A stretch of 64,000 nucleotides of DNA from Staphylococcus microti (GTDB taxonomy: Bacteria > Bacillota > Bacilli > Staphylococcales > Staphylococcaceae), in contig NZ_JXWY01000100.1 of the NCBI RefSeq assembly GCF_000934465.1, positions 1-64,000 on the forward strand, written 5' to 3'. Both the position numbers and the translations under genes were made by a program. Position 1 is the first letter of the stretch; every line of letters begins with the position of its first letter. A model generated the notes under the pieces. That model made no database searches, was not told the DNA's origin, and saw only the letters and a program-made list of their open reading frames with translations. Shown piece by piece: positions 40,098-49,863 of the stretch.

Positions 40098-41168
40098 TTA
40101 AATTTCATATTGTAACTTTGAAATGACCTGTTCATCCAATGCTTGCACAGACGCTGTCAGCCATGTTTTAGCGGCTTGATAGTCACGTATATCAAACACT
40201 GCATCACTGCTATGAATATAGCGTGCACAAACGCCAATAACCGCTGTAGGTACACCGATGCCCGATTGATGAATCGCACCACCATCTGTACCACCTGGAG
40301 AAATATAGTGTTGATATTTAATATTGTGTGTCTCAGCAACGTCTATAAGAAAATGCTTGAATGCTGGTTTTAACAACATTGTGCCATCTTTAATACGCAA
40401 TAACGCGCCGTCGCCAAGAACGCCTGACAATCCTTGACGCCCTTTCATATCATTTGCAGGTGAACAATCTACGACGAAAGCAATATCCGGCTCAATTAAA
40501 TTTGCGGCAGCACGTGCGCCACGTAAACCGACTTCTTCTTGAACATTCGCACCTACGTATAAATCAAAATCTAAAGCAACATCTTTAAGCTGTTCTAATA
40601 ATTCAATAGCAATAACACAACCGTAGCGATTATCCCATGCTTTTGCAGCGAAGCGATGTTCTGATAACTGTATCAATTCGGTATGCGGAACAATCGGATC
40701 TCCTATTGAAATACCACGTGCTTTTACTTCTTCTGGTGATGTTGCCCCGATATCTAATAACAAATCTTCAATCTTAGGGGCACCTTCTTGACCTGTTCTA
40801 AAATGTTTTGGAATATTCGCAACAACGCCCACAACTTCTTCATCGTGCTGTGTCAAAACTTTCAAACGTTGCCCTTGCCATATATCATTAGCAACACCGC
40901 CCAATGCTGTAAATTTGATAAACCCTTGCGCAGTGATTTCAGTAATCATAAAGCCAATTTCATCCATATGCGCCGCAACCATGACCCGTGGTGCATTCGG
41001 ATTCGCACTCTTTTTAACACCGTAAAAACCGCCCATACGATCATCAACAAAACCGTCAACATACGGTGTCATCGCTTGTTTCATATAATCACGAACGCGA
41101 TGCTCAAAGTTAGGGGCGCCATGCATTTCAGTCAGTTTTTTAATATGCGCCATTGTACTTTCTGTCAT
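40098..41168 (-). CDS. ytoP: M42 family metallopeptidase (glutamyl aminopeptidase-like)
   Basis: About 356 aa, a cytosolic dinuclear-metal aminopeptidase that forms large oligomers in relatives. Metal ligands and catalytic residues are in MVAAHMDEIGF (His), AKAWDNRYG (Asp), the catalytic NVQEEVGLRGA (Glu-Glu), FVVDCSPA (Asp) and RYIHSSDAVFD (His). The ATG at 41168 (GAGGAG site) is preferred over a GTG at 41174. Divergent from ytzB. Confidence 0.95.
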   Translation of the reverse strand: MTESTMAHIKKLTEMHGAPNFEHRVRDYMKQAMTPYVDGFVDDRMGGFYGVKKSANPNAPRVMVAAHMDEIGFMITEITAQGFIKFTALGGVANDIWQGQRLKVLTQHDEEVVGVVANIPKHFRTGQEGAPKIEDLLLDIGATSPEEVKARGISIGDPIVPHTELIQLSEHRFAAKAWDNRYGCVIAIELLEQLKDVALDFDLYVGANVQEEVGLRGARAAANLIEPDIAFVVDCSPANDMKGRQGLSGVLGDGALLRIKDGTMLLKPAFKHFLIDVAETHNIKYQHYISPGGTDGGAIHQSGIGVPTAVIGVCARYIHSSDAVFDIRDYQAAKTWLTASVQALDEQVISKLQYEI

Positions 41169-41263
41169 AGACACACACTCCTCATATTTCTGTTATATTC
41201 TTACTTTAGTATAACATCTCAGCTGTGGTACACTAGAAATATGTTTTCATGGGGGCGAGTAAA

Positions 41264-41584
41264 TTGAAAAATACAAATAAAAAATGGCCACTGTTGATTC
41301 CTATTACCATTGGCATCATTATGACAGGCAGTTATTTTTACACATTAAATAAAAACAAACAAAGCTATTATCCAGCAGAAAAAGTCATCACATCTGTTAA
41401 AGATTATTTCCAAAATGTCACAGGGTCTTATATCGTTTATGAACCAACAACTTACCGTAAATTTGGCATTGAATATGAAGTTTATAAAGGTGGCGTTAGT
41501 GCAGTCCGCAGTGGCAAAACCTATCACTACACATTTATTGCCGATGCCTATAACGGGCAAGTTATAGACATTGTTGAAGTTTAA
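41264..41584 (+). CDS. ytzB: Small membrane-anchored PepSY-like protein (YtzB-like)
   Basis: About 106 aa. An N-terminal membrane helix (WPLLIPITIGIIMTGSYFYTL) is followed by an extracytoplasmic PepSY-like domain ending YTFIADAYNGQVIDIVEV. PepSY proteins often inhibit proteases or sense envelope state; the role here is unknown. I favour the TTG at 41264 (GGGGGCGAG site) over the ATG at 41249, which has no site; this choice is uncertain. Position next to ytoP matches Bacillus ytzB. Confidence 0.75.
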   Translation: MKNTNKKWPLLIPITIGIIMTGSYFYTLNKNKQSYYPAEKVITSVKDYFQNVTGSYIVYEPTTYRKFGIEYEVYKGGVSAVRSGKTYHYTFIADAYNGQVIDIVEV

Positions 41585-41596
41585 CTTGAAATACAG

Positions 41597-41681
41597 AAGG
41601 ACACACAAGGTTGGGACAAAAGCGTTTATCGGTTTCCCGGAACGCAATTTACTTAAGTCCCTACTCCAGTGTGTCCTTTTT
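41597..41681 (+). terminator. Long hairpin between ytzB and ytnP
   Basis: AAGGACACAC (41597-41606) pairs with GTGTGTCCTT (41669-41678) and is followed by a T-run. The loop is unusually long (62 nt) and carries a GGTTGGGACAAAAGCG motif. Confidence 0.5.
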
Positions 41682-41689
41682 AATATCAT

Positions 41690-42523
41690 TTACTTGAAGT
41701 TTGGTCGATCAATCGTTTCTTTAATCGTTTTACCATCTGTCTCATATTTTACCGCAAGATAATTGACATCGTGGTAAAACAAAAACCAATAATCCTCTAA
41801 AATATATCGCTTCGTTAAGCGCTCTTTTGCGCGAATTGACTGCATTGGATAGTCGTCATACGCTGATACCCATAGCGGATTAACGTGCGCTGCAGTTGGG
41901 AAAATATCCGCCATATGTACCGCTTTTTCGCCATCACTTTCAATTTCTATGACCGCATGACCAAAACTATGACCACCCGTATGTGTCATCGTAATACCAG
42001 GATACGGTGTGCACGTTTGTTCAAATAAAACTGTTCGTGCCTCATAGTCTCCCCTATTCGCCGGCCAATACGTCGCCTTACTGCGAATATTCGGGCTGAC
42101 AAACTCGTGCCACTCATCTTGTTGAATGTAGTGACGTGCATTCGGATAAGTTGCGTGACCCTCATTGTCAACTAATCCCGTCGCATGATCAAAGTGCATA
42201 TGTGTCATCAACACAATATCAATGTCAGCTGGTGTTAAGCCAAACTGTGCTAAACTTTTTTCAATTTGTGCTTCTTGACCGACGCCATAATTGCGTTTTT
42301 GCTTATCAGTGAGCCGGTCATTACCAATACCCGCATCAACCACGATATGACAATCGCCCGTTCTAATTAAAATTGGATGCGTTGTAAGTGGTACTTGGTT
42401 GTTGTCATTATAAGGATACTTTTTCGCCCATAGTGGTTTTGGAACAACACCAAAAATTGCGCCACCATCCATTTGTACATCTCCACCGTTGAGTACATCG
42501 ATTTGGAATTTACCTAATTTCAT
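41690..42523 (-). CDS. ytnP: Metallo-beta-lactamase fold hydrolase (YtnP-like)
   Basis: 277 aa MBL-fold enzyme. The zinc motif THMHFDHATGL is at about 109, with the remaining ligands in THTGGHSFGHAVIE (His) and VHMADIFPT (Asp). Bacillus YtnP is a lactonase that degrades signalling lactones; the same reaction here is inference from the family. The start at 42523 has a GGGGGAA site. Convergent with ytzB. Confidence 0.9.
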   Translation of the reverse strand: MKLGKFQIDVLNGGDVQMDGGAIFGVVPKPLWAKKYPYNDNNQVPLTTHPILIRTGDCHIVVDAGIGNDRLTDKQKRNYGVGQEAQIEKSLAQFGLTPADIDIVLMTHMHFDHATGLVDNEGHATYPNARHYIQQDEWHEFVSPNIRSKATYWPANRGDYEARTVLFEQTCTPYPGITMTHTGGHSFGHAVIEIESDGEKAVHMADIFPTAAHVNPLWVSAYDDYPMQSIRAKERLTKRYILEDYWFLFYHDVNYLAVKYETDGKTIKETIDRPNFK

Positions 42524-42588
42524 TACGCATTCCCCCTATCATTACTTTTATTTTAGCGATAACCTTGCCCGAACTTCAAATAAAATGC

Positions 42589-42617
42589 AAAAAAGCACCA
42601 ATCTAGTGACTGGTACT
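42589..42617 (-). terminator. Terminator after trmB
   Basis: Minus-strand stem AGTACCAG / TTGGTGCT (with wobble pairs), then TTTTTTG. Confidence 0.65.
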
Positions 42618-42634
42618 TTTTATAAGTTCTGATT

Positions 42635-43282
42635 TCACACACTTGGCTTATGGAATTTCGCTTCCATGCGATAAATGCGTGACCCTTTTTCAGCAAACTT
42701 ATGCTCATATTCTGTTTCGATATTATCCTCTGCATCTTCTTCATGCAAGTTCAAATTAATTTTCGTAAAATACATGCCATATTGTGACATGCTTTCTAAA
42801 CTATATGCGAACAACCCGCGATTGTCCGTTTTGAAGTGCAGGTCGCCATCGTCATGCAAAATTTGTTGATATATTGCTAAAAATGTATGATAGGTCAATC
42901 TTCTTTTCGCATGGCGTGTTTTCGGCCATGGATCTGAAAAGTTCAAATAAATACGTGCAACTTCGTTAGTCGCAAAATAATCTGTTAATACGACCGCATC
43001 ATTACATAAAAGTTTAATATTTGTTAAACCTTTATCTCTTACTTTATCCAAAACACGAATCATCACATTTTTATCACGTTCAATGGCAATATAATTAATA
43101 TGTGGATTTTGTGAAGCGAGTGTTGTAATGAACTGCCCCATACCCGAACCGACTTCGATATGAATCGGATGCTCATTATCGAACCATTGTGACACGGCTT
43201 GTGCATGATCACAATCGATATCGACAATCTCTGGGTGCTCACGCAAATAATCTTCTGCCCATGGCTTATGTCGCATTCTCAT
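42635..43282 (-). CDS. trmB: tRNA (guanine-N7-)-methyltransferase
   Basis: Makes m7G46 in tRNA. 215 aa, one Rossmann MTase domain. SAM motif [13 protein letters not shown] is at about 55-67. The family-specific [15 protein letters not shown] is at about 122-136, and a late conserved [21 protein letters not shown] follows. AAGGAG lies before the start. Follows ytmP by 12 bp (ytmP-trmB operon, as in Bacillus ytmP-ytmQ). Confidence 0.97.
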   Translation of the reverse strand: MRMRHKPWAEDYLREHPEIVDIDCDHAQAVSQWFDNEHPIHIEVGSGMGQFITTLASQNPHINYIAIERDKNVMIRVLDKVRDKGLTNIKLLCNDAVVLTDYFATNEVARIYLNFSDPWPKTRHAKRRLTYHTFLAIYQQILHDDGDLHFKTDNRGLFAYSLESMSQYGMYFTKINLNLHEEDAEDNIETEYEHKFAEKGSRIYRMEAKFHKPSV

Positions 43283-43294
43283 GATTATAACTCC

Positions 43295-44086
43295 TTATAT
43301 AAATAAATTACTTTTCATGACGTCATTTAAAAATTCAAGCCATGTATTCATCTCTTTAAAACGCTTGTGCTCTTCACTCCATTGCACCATACCAATCGAC
43401 TGAATCACTGTATACCACTTCATGCGTTTCTTAAGATCCATCGTCTCTTTAACACCATATGTGTCTAGCCAGTCAGACCATTGGCGTTCAGGAACATAGT
43501 TGTAAAGCAACATACCAATATCAATTGCCCAATCAGCAATCATCGCACCTTCCCAATCGACAAGGAATAATTCATCTTTGTCTGATAGCAACCAGTTGTT
43601 ATGATTAACATCGCCATGAACGACTGTATAAAATCTTGCATCCAACTCAGGCATATGCTCTTCTAAATACGTTAATGCTTTTCTGACAATATGATGTGTA
43701 AGGACATCTCGTGATAATGACGCATTAATTTTATTCAGCATAATCTCTGGTGTGATTGGTGCCATTTCCATACGTTTTAACATCGTCAGTAACGGTTGTG
43801 ATTGATGGATTTTCTTTAACAATTGCGCGACACGTGCTTGACCCATTTCGTCCGCTTCAAGCTCTCTACCGTTTTTCCAGTGTTGTGCCGTCACAACTTC
43901 ACCGGTTTCGATACGTTTCGTCCAAACGAGCTTTGGTACAATCCCTTCTGCTGATAATGCAGCAATAAAGGGATTAGAATTTCGTTTTAAAAATAACTTC
44001 TGTCCATCTTGTTCAGCCATGTATGCTTCACCTGATACACCACCTGCTGAATCTAATGTCCAACCTAACTGATAGAACTGCTCCAC
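43295..44086 (-). CDS. ytmP: Choline/aminoglycoside kinase-like phosphotransferase (YtmP-like)
   Basis: 263 aa, APH/choline kinase fold. The catalytic Asp is in VVHGDVNHNNWLL (Brenner motif) and the metal Asp in LFLVDWEGAMIADWAIDIG. The substrate is unknown. The conserved trmB partner and low similarity to resistance APHs argue against antibiotic resistance. GTG start at 44084-44086, 8 nt after GAGGTG; the nearby ATG is out of frame. Confidence 0.92.
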   Translation of the reverse strand: MEQFYQLGWTLDSAGGVSGEAYMAEQDGQKLFLKRNSNPFIAALSAEGIVPKLVWTKRIETGEVVTAQHWKNGRELEADEMGQARVAQLLKKIHQSQPLLTMLKRMEMAPITPEIMLNKINASLSRDVLTHHIVRKALTYLEEHMPELDARFYTVVHGDVNHNNWLLSDKDELFLVDWEGAMIADWAIDIGMLLYNYVPERQWSDWLDTYGVKETMDLKKRMKWYTVIQSIGMVQWSEEHKRFKEMNTWLEFLNDVMKSNLFI

Positions 44087-44109
44087 AACATGTTCACCTC
44101 ACTTTCAAA

Positions 44110-44270
44110 GAGAAAATGGAGTGAGACGATGCACTCATAAATTGTATGAGCATTTCACGTCCCACCCCGGCAAATAGCATGCATATCAAATAAGCATCAC
44201 ACACGCTTTCGACACAACACATTACCGCCATAGCTTATTCAAGGCCGAGATATATGTCCCAGCCCTTGAT
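44110..44270 (+). repeat. Family-A repeat, decayed copy
   Basis: GGAGTGAGACGATGC...GCATTTCACGTCCCACCCCGGCAA and the closing ATATGTCCCAGCCC follow the layout of the 9277 element, but the middle is different. No ORF. Confidence 0.5.
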
Positions 44271-44455
44271 GAATTGCCATTTATTTCCTAATTTTTTATC
44301 CACGTACTATTTTTAGACTCATTTATAAGTTTATAGTTATTACGCTTTTTTTTCAACCAAAAATCAAACACAAAATGTGTCTTTTTACTTGTGTGTGTCA
44401 TGTACATGTCACGAAACAGTCAATTCTTCTTGTTAAAATATTTTTGTTCGTTTAA
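44271..44455. other. Intergenic stretch before dat, nothing recognised
   Basis: AT-rich, with T runs and a short CATGTACATG palindrome near 44400. No RNA gene or convincing terminator found. Confidence 0.4.
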
Positions 44456-45304
44456 CTAATGAGAATGTGATGCGATATAACGGTCAAAACCTGCTTGTAA
44501 TTTACGCGTAACAGGTCCTACTTTACCATCGTTTACAACTTCTCCATCAATCTTCACAACTGGCATCACTTCAGCTGATGTACTTGAAATAATCACTTCA
44601 TCAGCAGATTTTAAGAAATCCAATGTAAAGGCTTCTTCATTAAACGTAATATTTTCATCTTCACAAATCCATTGAATCACACGACGCGTAATCCCATTCA
44701 AAATAAGATTGTTCGCAGGATGCGTATGCACCACACCGTCTTTAATCGCAAAAACGTTACTTGATGCCCCTTCTGTTACGATACCGTCACGATGTTGCAC
44801 TGCTTCTTCAGCATTGTATTTTGTCGCATATTCTTTCGCTAACACATTGCCGAGTAAATTAAGGCTCTTAATATCACAACGCAACCAACGTACGTCCTCC
44901 GTTGTCACAATTGAAACACCATTTTCTAATTCGTCATATGGTCGTTCATATGATTTTGTAAATGCTGTTAATACAGGTGGAACGGGTGGTGTTGGAAAAG
45001 CATGATTTCTTGGTGCAGCACCTCGTGTAATTTGCATGTACACACCACCATCTGTGACACCATTCGCTTCAGCTAACTTGCGCACTAACGCTGATAATGA
45101 TTCAACCGTATAATCAATATCTAAACCAATTTCTTGTGCGCTTCTTAATAGACGCTCAAAATGCTCTTTCGCAGTGAATAACTTATTATCATACAAGCGA
45201 ACATATTCATAAATACCGTCACCAAAGTTGTAGCCCCTATCATTGTAGGATACCTTTGCATCTTGCTCATCTACTAAAACATCATTTACTAAAATTTTTG
45301 TCAT
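44456..45304 (-). CDS. dat: D-alanine aminotransferase
   Basis: Interconverts D-alanine and D-glutamate, supplying D-amino acids for cell wall synthesis. 282 aa from the ATG at 45304, where GGAGGA is correctly spaced. Fold-type IV PLP enzyme: [22 protein letters not shown] at the N-terminus, the PLP Lys in [16 protein letters not shown], then [13 protein letters not shown] and NGITRRVI. Starts 2 bp after the pepV stop, so the two are translationally coupled. Confidence 0.97.
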   Translation of the reverse strand: MTKILVNDVLVDEQDAKVSYNDRGYNFGDGIYEYVRLYDNKLFTAKEHFERLLRSAQEIGLDIDYTVESLSALVRKLAEANGVTDGGVYMQITRGAAPRNHAFPTPPVPPVLTAFTKSYERPYDELENGVSIVTTEDVRWLRCDIKSLNLLGNVLAKEYATKYNAEEAVQHRDGIVTEGASSNVFAIKDGVVHTHPANNLILNGITRRVIQWICEDENITFNEEAFTLDFLKSADEVIISSTSAEVMPVVKIDGEVVNDGKVGPVTRKLQAGFDRYIASHSH

Positions 45305-45306
45305 AC

Positions 45307-46716
45307 TCATTCCTCCACACAAATAGAATAAATTGCTTCTAAGTAAATACTTGTCGCATTAAACAATTGCTTCTTCGTGATGTATTCATTCTTTTGATGC
45401 ATTAAATCTTCAGAGTCGTCAAACATCGCTCCAAATGCAACCCCTTTATCAAGATTACGCGCGTATGTACCGCCGCCAATCGTATAAGAAGGTGACATAT
45501 CCCCTGTTTGATTGCGATACGCTGTTAACAGTTTTTGAATAAATGGGGCACTCGGATCTACAAAATGGGGTTTTTGTACTTTACCTATTTTAAGTTCAAA
45601 GCCAAGTGCTTGAATATCATCTTCAAATTGTTGAATCGCTTGATCAAAATCAAAACCTTCTGGATAGCGTAAATTAATGCCAAACGTCCCACCATGCGCT
45701 TTGTCATATTTTAAAATGCCGATATTCGTCGTTAAATCACCCATTTGGTCGGTATGATATTGCATGCCCATTTTTTCACCAAAATGTGACGCATACAAGT
45801 AACGTTCACTAAACGCTGTCCAGTTGCGTGCTGTTTGATCCAAATTGAGTGTATTTAAGAAGTGTAATAAAAATAGTCCGGCATTCACGCCAATTGATGG
45901 GTCCATGCCATGCACAGCTTTACCGTATACCGTTAGCTTTAAAATGCCATTTTCAACTTCATGATTACCGGCAAGTTGGTGTTCCGACAAGAAAGCTTCA
46001 AAATGTTGAATCGTATTCGTCATATTTTCTTTCACTAATAAGTCTGCTTGTGCTACGTCAGGCACCATGTTATAACGCTCACCTGATGTGAACTGATGTA
46101 ACTCGATTTCTGGCTCGTCATCATCGTGCGCTAAAGCCGTTTGCTGAATATCAAAAGTTGTAATACCTTTTTCACCATGAATTAATGGAAATTCGGCATC
46201 AGGCGCAATACCAATCGTTGGCATTTCTTCAGTTTCAAAGTAACGATCTGTACATTTCCAATCAGACTCTTCATCAGTACCGATAATAATGTGAATGCGT
46301 TTCTTCCAATCGACTTTCATATCGTTTAAAATCTTCACCGCATAATAAGCTGCGATTGTCGGCCCTTTGTCATCCAACGTTCCTCTCGCAATAACACGAT
46401 CGTCTGTCACAACAGGTGTGAATGGATCTGTATCCCAATCATCGCCTGCAGGTACCACATCGACATGCCCTAAAATACCAAATAAGTCTTCACCTTTGCC
46501 GACTTCAATTCGTCCAGCTAAGTGATCTGTATCAAACGTCTTAAAACCATCACGTTTCGCTAATTGATACATATATTCCAGTGCCGCTTTCGGACCAGGA
46601 CCAACGGGTGCATCCGCCGTCGCTTCCGCATCATTACGAACAGACGGAATCGCTAATAATCCGTTCAAGTCTTCAATGATTTGATCTTCATATTCTTTTA
46701 CTTTCTCTCTCCACAT
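45307..46716 (-). CDS. pepV: Dipeptidase PepV (M20 family)
   Basis: 469 aa, a zinc dipeptidase with broad Xaa-Xaa range, cytosolic. Metal and catalytic motifs are [12 protein letters not shown] (His, Asp), [10 protein letters not shown] (Asp), the catalytic [12 protein letters not shown] (Glu-Glu), [14 protein letters not shown], and the late [16 protein letters not shown] (His replaced by Tyr here, as usual for PepV). Pairing with dat is conserved among staphylococci. Confidence 0.96.
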   Translation of the reverse strand: MWREKVKEYEDQIIEDLNGLLAIPSVRNDAEATADAPVGPGPKAALEYMYQLAKRDGFKTFDTDHLAGRIEVGKGEDLFGILGHVDVVPAGDDWDTDPFTPVVTDDRVIARGTLDDKGPTIAAYYAVKILNDMKVDWKKRIHIIIGTDEESDWKCTDRYFETEEMPTIGIAPDAEFPLIHGEKGITTFDIQQTALAHDDDEPEIELHQFTSGERYNMVPDVAQADLLVKENMTNTIQHFEAFLSEHQLAGNHEVENGILKLTVYGKAVHGMDPSIGVNAGLFLLHFLNTLNLDQTARNWTAFSERYLYASHFGEKMGMQYHTDQMGDLTTNIGILKYDKAHGGTFGINLRYPEGFDFDQAIQQFEDDIQALGFELKIGKVQKPHFVDPSAPFIQKLLTAYRNQTGDMSPSYTIGGGTYARNLDKGVAFGAMFDDSEDLMHQKNEYITKKQLFNATSIYLEAIYSICVEE

Positions 46717-46849
46717 GCGTCTCAGCTTCTTTCTAAAATAGTTGTACTTTTCATTTTACATGATTTTCTTGTTCAGCAACAGCAAAAACAGATATAGTTT
46801 TTAATTTTCTGATAAATAGCGTTGTAACATTTTTCCTTTACAAATGAAA

Positions 46850-46880
46850 AAAGGCCAGGAATATTATCCCAACCTTTTAA
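46850..46880 (-). terminator. Terminator after the 135-aa YtxH-like gene
   Basis: Minus-strand stem AAGGTTGGGA / TCCTGGCCTT (wobble pairs) followed by TTTTCAT. Confidence 0.55.
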
Positions 46881-46883
46881 CTA

Positions 46884-47291
46884 CTACGCTTCATTTTTGT
46901 TTTTCAAAACTTCTTTTGTGGACTCATTAAGATTTTGTGACGGATCGCCGCCACCTTCTCCAACGAAGTCATCTTCTTTGCGTTCTGACTTCACAGCTTC
47001 TTCTTGTAATAATTGTTCTTTCTTATCATTCAAGAAAGCTTTCGGATCTTGCTTAATTGTTTCCACATATGCTTTTGGGTCTTCTTTTACTTTGCTAATT
47101 TCGTCTGTTGCGATCATACTCAACTGTGACGCTTTCTCTTGTGCTAACTGTTTGTAGCCTTCAGGATCTTGTTTATAATTTTGATACGTTTCTTTCACTT
47201 TATCACGTCGTGCTTTATTTGAAAGAACAACTGCTGCCAGTGCGCCACCGAGACCGATCATTGTTTTTAAGACTTGATTAGATTTTGCCAT
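46884..47291 (-). CDS. YtxH-like small protein, function unknown
   Basis: 135 aa from the ATG at 47291 (AGAGGTGATGA site). A short hydrophobic N-terminal segment (LKTMIGLGGALAAVVLSNKARRDKV) resembles the YtxH anchor. It is followed by repeated KQDP[EK] units (YKQDPEGYKQL, KVKEDPKAYVETI, IKQDPKAFLNDK) and an acidic glycine patch. Three near-repeats of about 20 aa suggest a rod-like structure. No known function. Monocistronic. Confidence 0.82.
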   Translation of the reverse strand: MAKSNQVLKTMIGLGGALAAVVLSNKARRDKVKETYQNYKQDPEGYKQLAQEKASQLSMIATDEISKVKEDPKAYVETIKQDPKAFLNDKKEQLLQEEAVKSERKEDDFVGEGGGDPSQNLNESTKEVLKNKNEA

Positions 47292-47365
47292 AGTCATCAC
47301 CTCTGTATGTTTTAATACTCTTTCCCTACCGAATCATACGTTAAACATTTTTAGTTTATTTACCT

Positions 47366-47401
47366 AAAAAAAGCGAGAGACTCAACTGTTAAGCCTCTCA
47401 C
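47366..47401 (-). terminator. Terminator after rsuA
   Basis: Stem GCGAGAG (47373-47379) / CTCTCAC (47395-47401, one mismatch) with a T-run in minus direction. Confidence 0.7.
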
Positions 47402-47413
47402 TATTATTTACAT

Positions 47414-48109
47414 TTATTCTGGAAATAATGCAATTTCTGCTTCAGTTAACTTTCGATACGCCCCTTTTTCGAGCTGCGCATCAAGTTGTAAAACGCCAAT
47501 TGCCTCTCTTTTTAAATACACTACTTCATTATCTACTGCATGAAACATTCGCTTCACTTGATGATATTTTCCTTCATGAATCGTCACACGTGCAGTGTGA
47601 CTGGGCTCTAAAATTTCAAGTGTTGCTGGTTTTAATAAGCCTTCTTTCAGTTCAATACCTGCTTTAAACTGCGCGACTGCATTTGGCGCAACCGGCTTAG
47701 CAAGTTCAACATAATACTGTTTCGGCACATGTTTGTTTGGACTCATCAAACGATGATTAAACGTCCCATCATTCGTAATCAACAATAAACCTTCCGTATC
47801 CTTATCAAGACGGCCAACTGGAAATAAATTTAAATGTGCATATTCTGGAATTAAATCGATAACCGTCTTTTGTGATGGATCTTCAGTTGCCGATATAACA
47901 CCAGCAGGCTTATGCAACATCAAATAGACATAAGGTTCGAACATCACTTGTTGACCGTCAACACGCACATCATCAGCCTCAGGATTTATTTGCTGTTTCG
48001 GACTTTTTATTGTTTGTCCATTGACTGTCACTTGTCCTTTTTTCAACATTGCTTTGACCTCATTACGCGTCCCAACACCCATGTTCGCTAGAAACTTATC
48101 CAAACGCAT
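47414..48109 (-). CDS. rsuA: 16S rRNA pseudouridine synthase (RsuA family)
   Basis: 231 aa, probably pseudouridine-516 of 16S rRNA. The N-terminal S4 domain (MRLDKFLANMGVGTRNEVKAMLKKGQVTVNG, 1-60) precedes the catalytic domain with the motif FPVGRLDKDTEGLLLITNDG (catalytic Asp in RLDKDTEG). Also contains VTIHEGKYHQVKRMF. The start overlaps the murJ stop by 1 nt (TAATG), so it is translationally coupled. Confidence 0.95.
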   Translation of the reverse strand: MRLDKFLANMGVGTRNEVKAMLKKGQVTVNGQTIKSPKQQINPEADDVRVDGQQVMFEPYVYLMLHKPAGVISATEDPSQKTVIDLIPEYAHLNLFPVGRLDKDTEGLLLITNDGTFNHRLMSPNKHVPKQYYVELAKPVAPNAVAQFKAGIELKEGLLKPATLEILEPSHTARVTIHEGKYHQVKRMFHAVDNEVVYLKREAIGVLQLDAQLEKGAYRKLTEAEIALFPE

Positions 48110-49743
48110 TAGATAACCCCTAACTTTCTGCGGATCTTATTTGGAATTTCTCCTAAAAACTTATCGGCCATACGTGTTTTCATCGTAATCGTACCATAAA
48201 CGATAACGCCTATAAGCGCACATACAACGGTAATAATCAACGCACCTACTTGGCTTGCTGGAGAAATAAAGAATTGTAAACCGTAGTAAACCAATTCTAC
48301 AATGATCATCATGACAAATCCGTACATCAATATTTTTCCAACGTCTAACACCGTATCCGCTAATTTAAAGCCCGCGTATTTTCGAATAATCATCAGACTT
48401 GCGACAATCGCAAATGTCAGTGCAATCGCTGTACTTAAAATGGCACCAGCCGTATGGAACATCACGATTAATGGATGATTCAATACTAGCTTGATTAAGA
48501 CAGAACCTAAAATAATAAACACGGTTAACTTTTGTTTATTAATCCCTTGTAACATCGATGCAATAACACTTAATAACGAAATTAAGATGGCAACAGGCGC
48601 ATAGATAAAGAGTAAACGACTTCCTTCAATACTGTATTCATAGAACACCGTATAAAGTGGCACAGCAAGCGCCATAATACCGAAACTTGCTGGAATTGTA
48701 ATATACGTAAGAATGCCTAGCGCTGTTTGAATTTGTCTGTGCATTTCTTTATAGTTACCTTCTTCATACGTTTTCGTAATAAATGGTACTAAACTTACCG
48801 CAAAGCCAGCTGCTAATGAAGTCGGAATCATTACAATTTTATTCGTTGTCATATTTAAAATTGTGAAGAACATGTCTTGCATACTATGCGAAATGCCGGC
48901 AACGTTTAACGCATTGTTATGTGTTAGTTGGTCAACAATCATAAATAATGGATAATTTAAACTTACGATAACAAATGGAATACTATAAGAAATAATTTCT
49001 TTGTACATTTGTGTGTATGATACATCGATCCCAGTCATATCAGATGCAACCATTTCATGAATCCCTTTACGACGTTTAATCCAATACCACCATAAAGTTA
49101 AAATACCCGTAATGGCACCAATCGCTGCACCAAATGTCGCAATACCGTTCGCGAATAACACCGAACCGTCAAACACGTTTAATACAAGATAGCTTCCTAA
49201 TAAAATAAACACGATACGTGCGATTTGTTCAGTGACTTCCGATACAGCTGTAGGCCCCATAGACTTATAGCCTTGGAAAACACCACGCCATGTCGCAAGT
49301 ACCGGAATAAAAATTACAACGAAGCTGATTGTACGAATAATGCTCGTAATTTGATCCACTGTCCAACCTGCATTTTGATTCGTATTGTTCGCAATGGTAA
49401 TATTAGCGATCATAGGCGACAAAGCATACAGGGCGATAAAACCAAGCACACCTGTAATACTCATTACAATAAAACTTGATTTATACAACTTCTGACTGAC
49501 ACGATACGCACCTAACGCATTGTATTTCGCCACATATTTTGAAGCTGCAAGTGGCACACCTGCTGTTGCGACGGCAATCGCAATATTATAGGGGCCGTAT
49601 GCATAGTTAAATGGTGCCAAATTATCTGCACCACCAATAATACGGTAAAACGGAATGATATATAAAATACCTAATATTTTAGTGATTAAAATACTAATCG
49701 TTAATAAAAACGTCCCCCGTACTAACTCCTTATTTTCACTCAT
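48109..49743 (-). CDS. murJ: MOP-superfamily flippase (MurJ/YtgP-type)
   Basis: 544 aa with about 14 membrane helices in the polysaccharide/MVF family. The N-terminus is basic (LVRGTFLLTISILITKILGILYIIPFYRIIG). The ytgP-type protein of S. aureus at this locus is the essential lipid II flippase. The neighbouring wall genes in the window fit this role. Coupled to rsuA downstream. It could also be described as SpoVB/YtgP family. Confidence 0.93.
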   Translation of the reverse strand: MSENKELVRGTFLLTISILITKILGILYIIPFYRIIGGADNLAPFNYAYGPYNIAIAVATAGVPLAASKYVAKYNALGAYRVSQKLYKSSFIVMSITGVLGFIALYALSPMIANITIANNTNQNAGWTVDQITSIIRTISFVVIFIPVLATWRGVFQGYKSMGPTAVSEVTEQIARIVFILLGSYLVLNVFDGSVLFANGIATFGAAIGAITGILTLWWYWIKRRKGIHEMVASDMTGIDVSYTQMYKEIISYSIPFVIVSLNYPLFMIVDQLTHNNALNVAGISHSMQDMFFTILNMTTNKIVMIPTSLAAGFAVSLVPFITKTYEEGNYKEMHRQIQTALGILTYITIPASFGIMALAVPLYTVFYEYSIEGSRLLFIYAPVAILISLLSVIASMLQGINKQKLTVFIILGSVLIKLVLNHPLIVMFHTAGAILSTAIALTFAIVASLMIIRKYAGFKLADTVLDVGKILMYGFVMMIIVELVYYGLQFFISPASQVGALIITVVCALIGVIVYGTITMKTRMADKFLGEIPNKIRRKLGVI

Positions 49744-49863
49744 AGAATCATCAACCTACTTTTGATTTTTTGAACACTCATTATAGCATAACAACATCAT
49801 TATACACATAAACCGATTATGTTAAAATCAATAATATATACAATTTGAAGGAGAAAATCATAC

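Noticed and set aside
43295-44086. Aminoglycoside resistance phosphotransferase
   Set aside because: Fold matches the APH family, but the trmB partnership and sequence fit housekeeping YtmP.
44390-44420. CATGTACATG palindrome as an operator
   Set aside because: Too short and not linked to a start site of dat transcription; likely chance.
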